Positions 5,225 to 8,192 of a DNA stretch of 8,192 nucleotides are shown piece after piece; position 1 is the first letter of the stretch, and the number at the start of each line of letters is the position of its first letter. The translations under genes and the position numbers were made by a program. The notes under the pieces were generated by a model. It was not told where the DNA came from, made no database searches, and saw nothing but the letters and a program-made list of their open reading frames with translations. Source of the stretch: an uncultured Oscillospiraceae bacterium (GTDB lineage Bacteria; Bacillota; Clostridia; Oscillospirales; Oscillospiraceae). The DNA lies in NCBI GenBank assembly GCA_900758955.1, contig CAAETL010000027.1:1-8192 (forward strand). The letters are read 5' to 3'.

Positions 5225-5275
5225 GGGCGCCGGACGAGTGGGGTGGTCAGCTCCACGACTTTATGGAACAACGAC

Positions 5276-5281
5276 AGGAGG
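5276..5281 (+). promoter_or_regulatory. Ribosome binding site deciding the ftsH start
   Basis: AGGAGG is 8 nt before an in-frame TTG at 5290. The in-frame ATG at 5263 lacks a ribosome site. The ATG at 5285 is out of frame and reads only ATGATTTGA. Confidence 0.75.
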
Positions 5282-5289
5282 GCAATGAT

Positions 5290-7329
5290 TTGAGCCCCAA
5301 TAAAAATTCTGAAAACAAAGGCCCCAAAAAAACAGGTCTGATTTTATCAGCCGTCTTTTGGGCGATCCTCCTTGTGGTGCTGATGAATCTGCTCATTTCG
5401 CGGATGCAGAACGCAAGCGTGGAGGAAATTACCTACGACGCGTTCCTTGAAATGGTGGAGCAGGATAAGGTGGAAAAGGTAGAGCTAACCACCAGTAAGT
5501 ACGTGATTTATCCGAAAACGGAGGAGTCCGACACGAAGGACCTGCCCTCTGCACTCGTAAAGGCCCAAGTTGAAAAGAAGGTCTACATCACTGGAATTCT
5601 GCCAGTGAGCGATACGAACCTGCTTCCTCTCCTGGATGAACACAATGTCAAATATGGCGGCGAAGTGCGGGAGGAGTCCTCCCTTTTCCTCAACCTGCTG
5701 CTGAGCTACGTGGTCCCCATGCTGCTGATCGGCGGACTGCTGATTTTCCTTATGCGCCGGGTCTCCGGCGGCATGGGAGGTATGGGCGGTGTGGGCAAGG
5801 CAAACGCCAAGGTCTACATGGAGAAATCCACCGGCGTTACGTTCAAAGATGTCGCGGGACAGGACGAGGCCAAGGAATCCCTCCAAGAGATTATCGACTT
5901 TCTGCATAATCCCGGTCGGTATACGGAAATCGGCGCCAAACTTCCCAAGGGCGCCCTGCTGGTGGGCTCCCCTGGTACTGGTAAGACCCTGATGGCCAAA
6001 GCGGTGGCCGGAGAGGCCAACGTCCCCTTCTTCTCCATCTCAGGCTCGGATTTTGTGGAGATGTTCGTAGGCGTGGGCGCCTCCCGCGTCCGGGACCTGT
6101 TCAAGGAGGCCGCCAAGGTGGCTCCCTGCATCATCTTTATCGACGAAATTGACACCATCGGCAAAACCCGCGACGCGGGCCGCTATGGGGGGGGCAACGA
6201 CGAGCGGGAGCAGACTCTGAACCAGCTGCTTGCCGAGCTGGACGGCTTCGACCCCACCAAAGGCGTCATCGTCCTGGGCGCCACCAACCGGCCCGAGGTG
6301 CTGGATAAGGCCCTGCTCCGACCGGGACGGTTTGACCGGCGCATTACTGTGGACCGGCCCAACCTGGCCGGCCGGTTGGCCACCCTCCAGGTTCACACCC
6401 GCCGCATTCGGCTGGCGGAGGACGTGGATCTGAACCGGATTGCCCAGGCCACCGCGGGATGCGTGGGCGCCGATCTGGCCAACCTGGTTAACGAGGCCGC
6501 CCTGCGGGCGGTGCGGCTGGGGCGCAAGGCCGTCAACCAGCAGGACCTGCTAACCTCCTTTGAAGTGGTCATTGCCGGTACGGAGAAAAAGGGCACTGTG
6601 CTCACCGAGCGGGAGAAAAAACTCATCGCCTATCACGAGGTGGGGCACGCGCTGGTGGCCGCCAAACAGAAGGATGCCGAACCGGTTACCAAGATTACCA
6701 TTGTGCCCCACACCCAGGGCGCGCTGGGATACACCATGCAGACCCCCGAGGAGGAGCGTTTCCTCATGGATAAGGAGGAGATCTTCGGAAAAATCCGGGT
6801 TCTCCTGGCCGGTCGAAGCGCGGAGGAAGTGGTCTTTCAAACCCAGACCACCGGCGCGGCCAACGATATTGAGCGGGCCACTGATCTGGCTCGAAAAATG
6901 GTTTCCATGTTCGGCATGAGCGATCAATTTGGTATGATGGGCCTTGCCACCATGCAAAATCAGTACTTGGACGGCAATGTGGGCCTTACCTGCGCCCAGG
7001 ATACCGCTGCCCGGATTGACCAGGAGGTCCAGGCCATCATTGAGCGCAGCCATCAGGAGGCCATCGCGATCCTCAAGGAAAATCGGGAGAAGCTGGATGA
7101 GATCGCCGGATATCTGCTGAAAAAGGAGACCATCACCGGCGCCGAGCTCATGGCGATTCTGGGTGGCCGGGATCCGGAAGAAGTGGCGGAACCCAAATCC
7201 GAACCGGCCCTGCCCAATCCCGATTCCAAGCCGGCGGAGCCCCTGCCGGCGGCGGAAGGGGCTAAGACCGATCATCAGGATTTGCCCGGTCACCCCATGG
7301 ACACGCCGACCCAGCCGGATTCGCTGTAA
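5290..7329 (+). CDS. ftsH: FtsH, membrane-anchored ATP-dependent zinc metalloprotease
   Basis: FtsH forms a membrane hexamer that unfolds misassembled membrane proteins and some soluble regulators and degrades them. From the TTG at 5290 the product is 679 residues, within the usual 600-700. Order: membrane helix about 16-37, extracytoplasmic domain to about 134, second helix 134-155, Gly/Met-rich linker ([12 protein letters not shown]), then the AAA+ module. This has Walker A GSPGTGKT (226-233, with Ser where Pro is usual), pore loop MFVG (258-261), Walker B IIFIDEID (281-288), and the second region of homology with Arg344 and Arg347 as finger candidates. The peptidase domain has HEVGH (449-453) and Asp526 in TGAANDI as third zinc ligand. 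A Pro/Glu-rich tail (about 630-679) is probably disordered. All catalytic residues are present. It is monocistronic, between its own promoter and a strong terminator. Confidence 0.95.
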   Translation: MSPNKNSENKGPKKTGLILSAVFWAILLVVLMNLLISRMQNASVEEITYDAFLEMVEQDKVEKVELTTSKYVIYPKTEESDTKDLPSALVKAQVEKKVYITGILPVSDTNLLPLLDEHNVKYGGEVREESSLFLNLLLSYVVPMLLIGGLLIFLMRRVSGGMGGMGGVGKANAKVYMEKSTGVTFKDVAGQDEAKESLQEIIDFLHNPGRYTEIGAKLPKGALLVGSPGTGKTLMAKAVAGEANVPFFSISGSDFVEMFVGVGASRVRDLFKEAAKVAPCIIFIDEIDTIGKTRDAGRYGGGNDEREQTLNQLLAELDGFDPTKGVIVLGATNRPEVLDKALLRPGRFDRRITVDRPNLAGRLATLQVHTRRIRLAEDVDLNRIAQATAGCVGADLANLVNEAALRAVRLGRKAVNQQDLLTSFEVVIAGTEKKGTVLTEREKKLIAYHEVGHALVAAKQKDAEPVTKITIVPHTQGALGYTMQTPEEERFLMDKEEIFGKIRVLLAGRSAEEVVFQTQTTGAANDIERATDLARKMVSMFGMSDQFGMMGLATMQNQYLDGNVGLTCAQDTAARIDQEVQAIIERSHQEAIAILKENREKLDEIAGYLLKKETITGAELMAILGGRDPEEVAEPKSEPALPNPDSKPAEPLPAAEGAKTDHQDLPGHPMDTPTQPDSL

Positions 7330-7343
7330 CTGACGCAGACCAG

Positions 7344-7379
7344 AAAAGCCCCGCGGTAGAGATACCGCGGGGCTTTTTT
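7344..7379 (+). terminator. Intrinsic terminator after ftsH, probably bidirectional
   Basis: A perfect 15-bp stem (AAAAGCCCCGCGGTA with TACCGCGGGGCTTTT) closes a GAGA loop and ends in six T residues at 7374-7379. On the minus strand the stem ends in TTTT, so it can also stop the convergent acetyltransferase gene. Confidence 0.93.
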
Positions 7380-7400
7380 CGATACGGTCAGTAACAGGGG

Positions 7401-8141
7401 TCAGTGCAAATGGCCCATGGTATATACAACATAGGACCCCTCCAAGTGGTAACCCAGCTTTTGCGCCAAGGAAACTGAGCGCAGATCGTGGGCGTCCCAG
7501 CTGGGATACAGGCCTCTCTGTAGACATTCTAAAATCAGTTGGGCCCCGCAGGCGGTGGCAAGTCCCTTCTGTCGATGGGCAGGCTTGGTGTCGATTTCAA
7601 TTTCGATCCCGCCCTGATAGACGGTATAGGACGAGGCCCCCGCCGCCAACCCGCCTTGATGCAGAACGGCTACGCCCACGCCCCGGCGAATATAGTCTGC
7701 AGCGTCAGTAAATTGTGAACATAAATCCCGAGACCAGCTTTCCCCGAGGGCCTGCGTATAGAGGGATTCGTCCATCAGACGTAGTTCATAGTCTGACTCC
7801 AAGGAGGCGGCAAGCTCGGTCAAGCGGCCCACGTGAAAGACATTCGGTTCCTTTTTGATGGCGTACCGCAGCCCTTTTTCCACACCGTCGCCCCAAACGG
7901 CCTCAATCAGCCTTCCCCATTCCGCATCACGGGGGACCAGAATGGCGGCCTTACAAGTTCGGACCAGATCCAGGTTGGGGACCCCGGCGAAAAAGCAGAA
8001 GTCCCCGATCTCGAGCCGCGCGGCGGTGGGCGCTTGCTCTTGATCCGGAATGGCAGCACCCATCTCCCCCTGGAGACAGGACCAGATCATGGTCTCATTC
8101 CAGCCATGAAAAAACGAGGCAATTGTTTCCTTTCTTTCCAT
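7401..8141 (-). CDS. GNAT-family N-acetyltransferase, resembling the ZmaR-like GNAT_acetyltran group
   Basis: GNAT enzymes transfer an acetyl group from acetyl-CoA to an amine; the substrate here cannot be read from the sequence. The 246-residue product has a variable N-terminal half (about 1-115) and a C-terminal GNAT core. The core shows a beta strand with GIEIEIDT, the acetyl-CoA pyrophosphate loop RQKGLATA (190-197, fitting Q/R-x-x-G-x-A), and the terminal SVSLAQKLGY (222-231) typical of the fold. The length, two-part layout and terminal LGYHLEGSYVVY recall the family that includes the zwittermicin A resistance protein ZmaR, but that link is by resemblance only. The ATG at 8141 is 7 nt after AGGAGG. 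The gene is convergent with ftsH and shares its terminator; its promoter lies outside or near the right edge. Confidence 0.82.
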   Translation of the reverse strand: MERKETIASFFHGWNETMIWSCLQGEMGAAIPDQEQAPTAARLEIGDFCFFAGVPNLDLVRTCKAAILVPRDAEWGRLIEAVWGDGVEKGLRYAIKKEPNVFHVGRLTELAASLESDYELRLMDESLYTQALGESWSRDLCSQFTDAADYIRRGVGVAVLHQGGLAAGASSYTVYQGGIEIEIDTKPAHRQKGLATACGAQLILECLQRGLYPSWDAHDLRSVSLAQKLGYHLEGSYVVYTMGHLH

Positions 8142-8148
8142 TCCATCC

Positions 8149-8154
8149 CCTCCT
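8149..8154 (-). promoter_or_regulatory. Ribosome binding site of the acetyltransferase gene
   Basis: AGGAGG precedes the ATG at 8141 by 7 nt. Another ATG at 8146 is in a different frame and too close to the site, so 8141 is preferred. No clear promoter is visible in the remaining bases to the window edge. Confidence 0.75.
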
Positions 8155-8192
8155 TTGACGTGTGGGAATATGAAAACCGCGCCCCACGCTCC

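Noticed and set aside
4969..5289. N-terminal extension of ftsH
   Set aside because: It crosses the ftsH promoter, has no FtsH-like sequence or ribosome site, and FtsH normally begins shortly before the first membrane helix.
6550..7527. Minus-strand open frame of 325 codons opposite ftsH
   Set aside because: It lies antisense to the conserved ftsH coding region, crosses the terminator at 7344-7379 and has no recognisable domain.

Overview
The window looks like a chromosomal segment of a GC-rich Clostridia, most likely the Oscillospiraceae/Flavonifractor-Oscillibacter type. The reasons are a Firmicutes-type LexA with a GAAC-N4-GTTY operator, a clostridial FtsH, strong AGGAGG-like ribosome sites, consensus sigma-A promoters, and GC-rich codon use. 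The species assignment is inference from sequence style, not from a search.

Layout from left to right. Positions 1-307 hold no protein gene. They carry two tandem, diverged copies of one unit, each with a consensus leftward promoter (TTGACA-17-TATACT), about 90 nt of transcribed sequence and a strong terminal hairpin. I read these as two paralogous small RNA genes of a family I cannot name. Next, all leftward, come lexA (308-901) with its own promoter and an SOS operator overlapping the -35, then a terminator (1013-1047) that closes the upstream two-gene unit. That unit is rlmB (3827-4612, 23S rRNA 2'-O-methyltransferase) followed 33 nt later by a 913-residue membrane protein (1052-3793). The large protein has a disordered acidic N-terminus with seven 13-residue repeats and a C-terminal half that follows the architecture of a heavy-metal P-type ATPase but has lost every catalytic motif.

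Positions 4613-5289 are a long divergent control region. The left part has an extended -10 promoter, a palindromic operator-like site and several hairpins in the rlmB leader. The right part has a consensus promoter for ftsH, which runs rightward (5290-7329) from a TTG start and ends at a strong terminator. Facing it is a leftward GNAT acetyltransferase gene (7401-8141) resembling the ZmaR/GNAT_acetyltran family.

The protein genes are mostly housekeeping: SOS control, rRNA modification, membrane protein quality control and an unassigned acetyltransferase. The unusual content is the tandem small RNA pair beside lexA and the pseudo-P-type ATPase in the rlmB operon.
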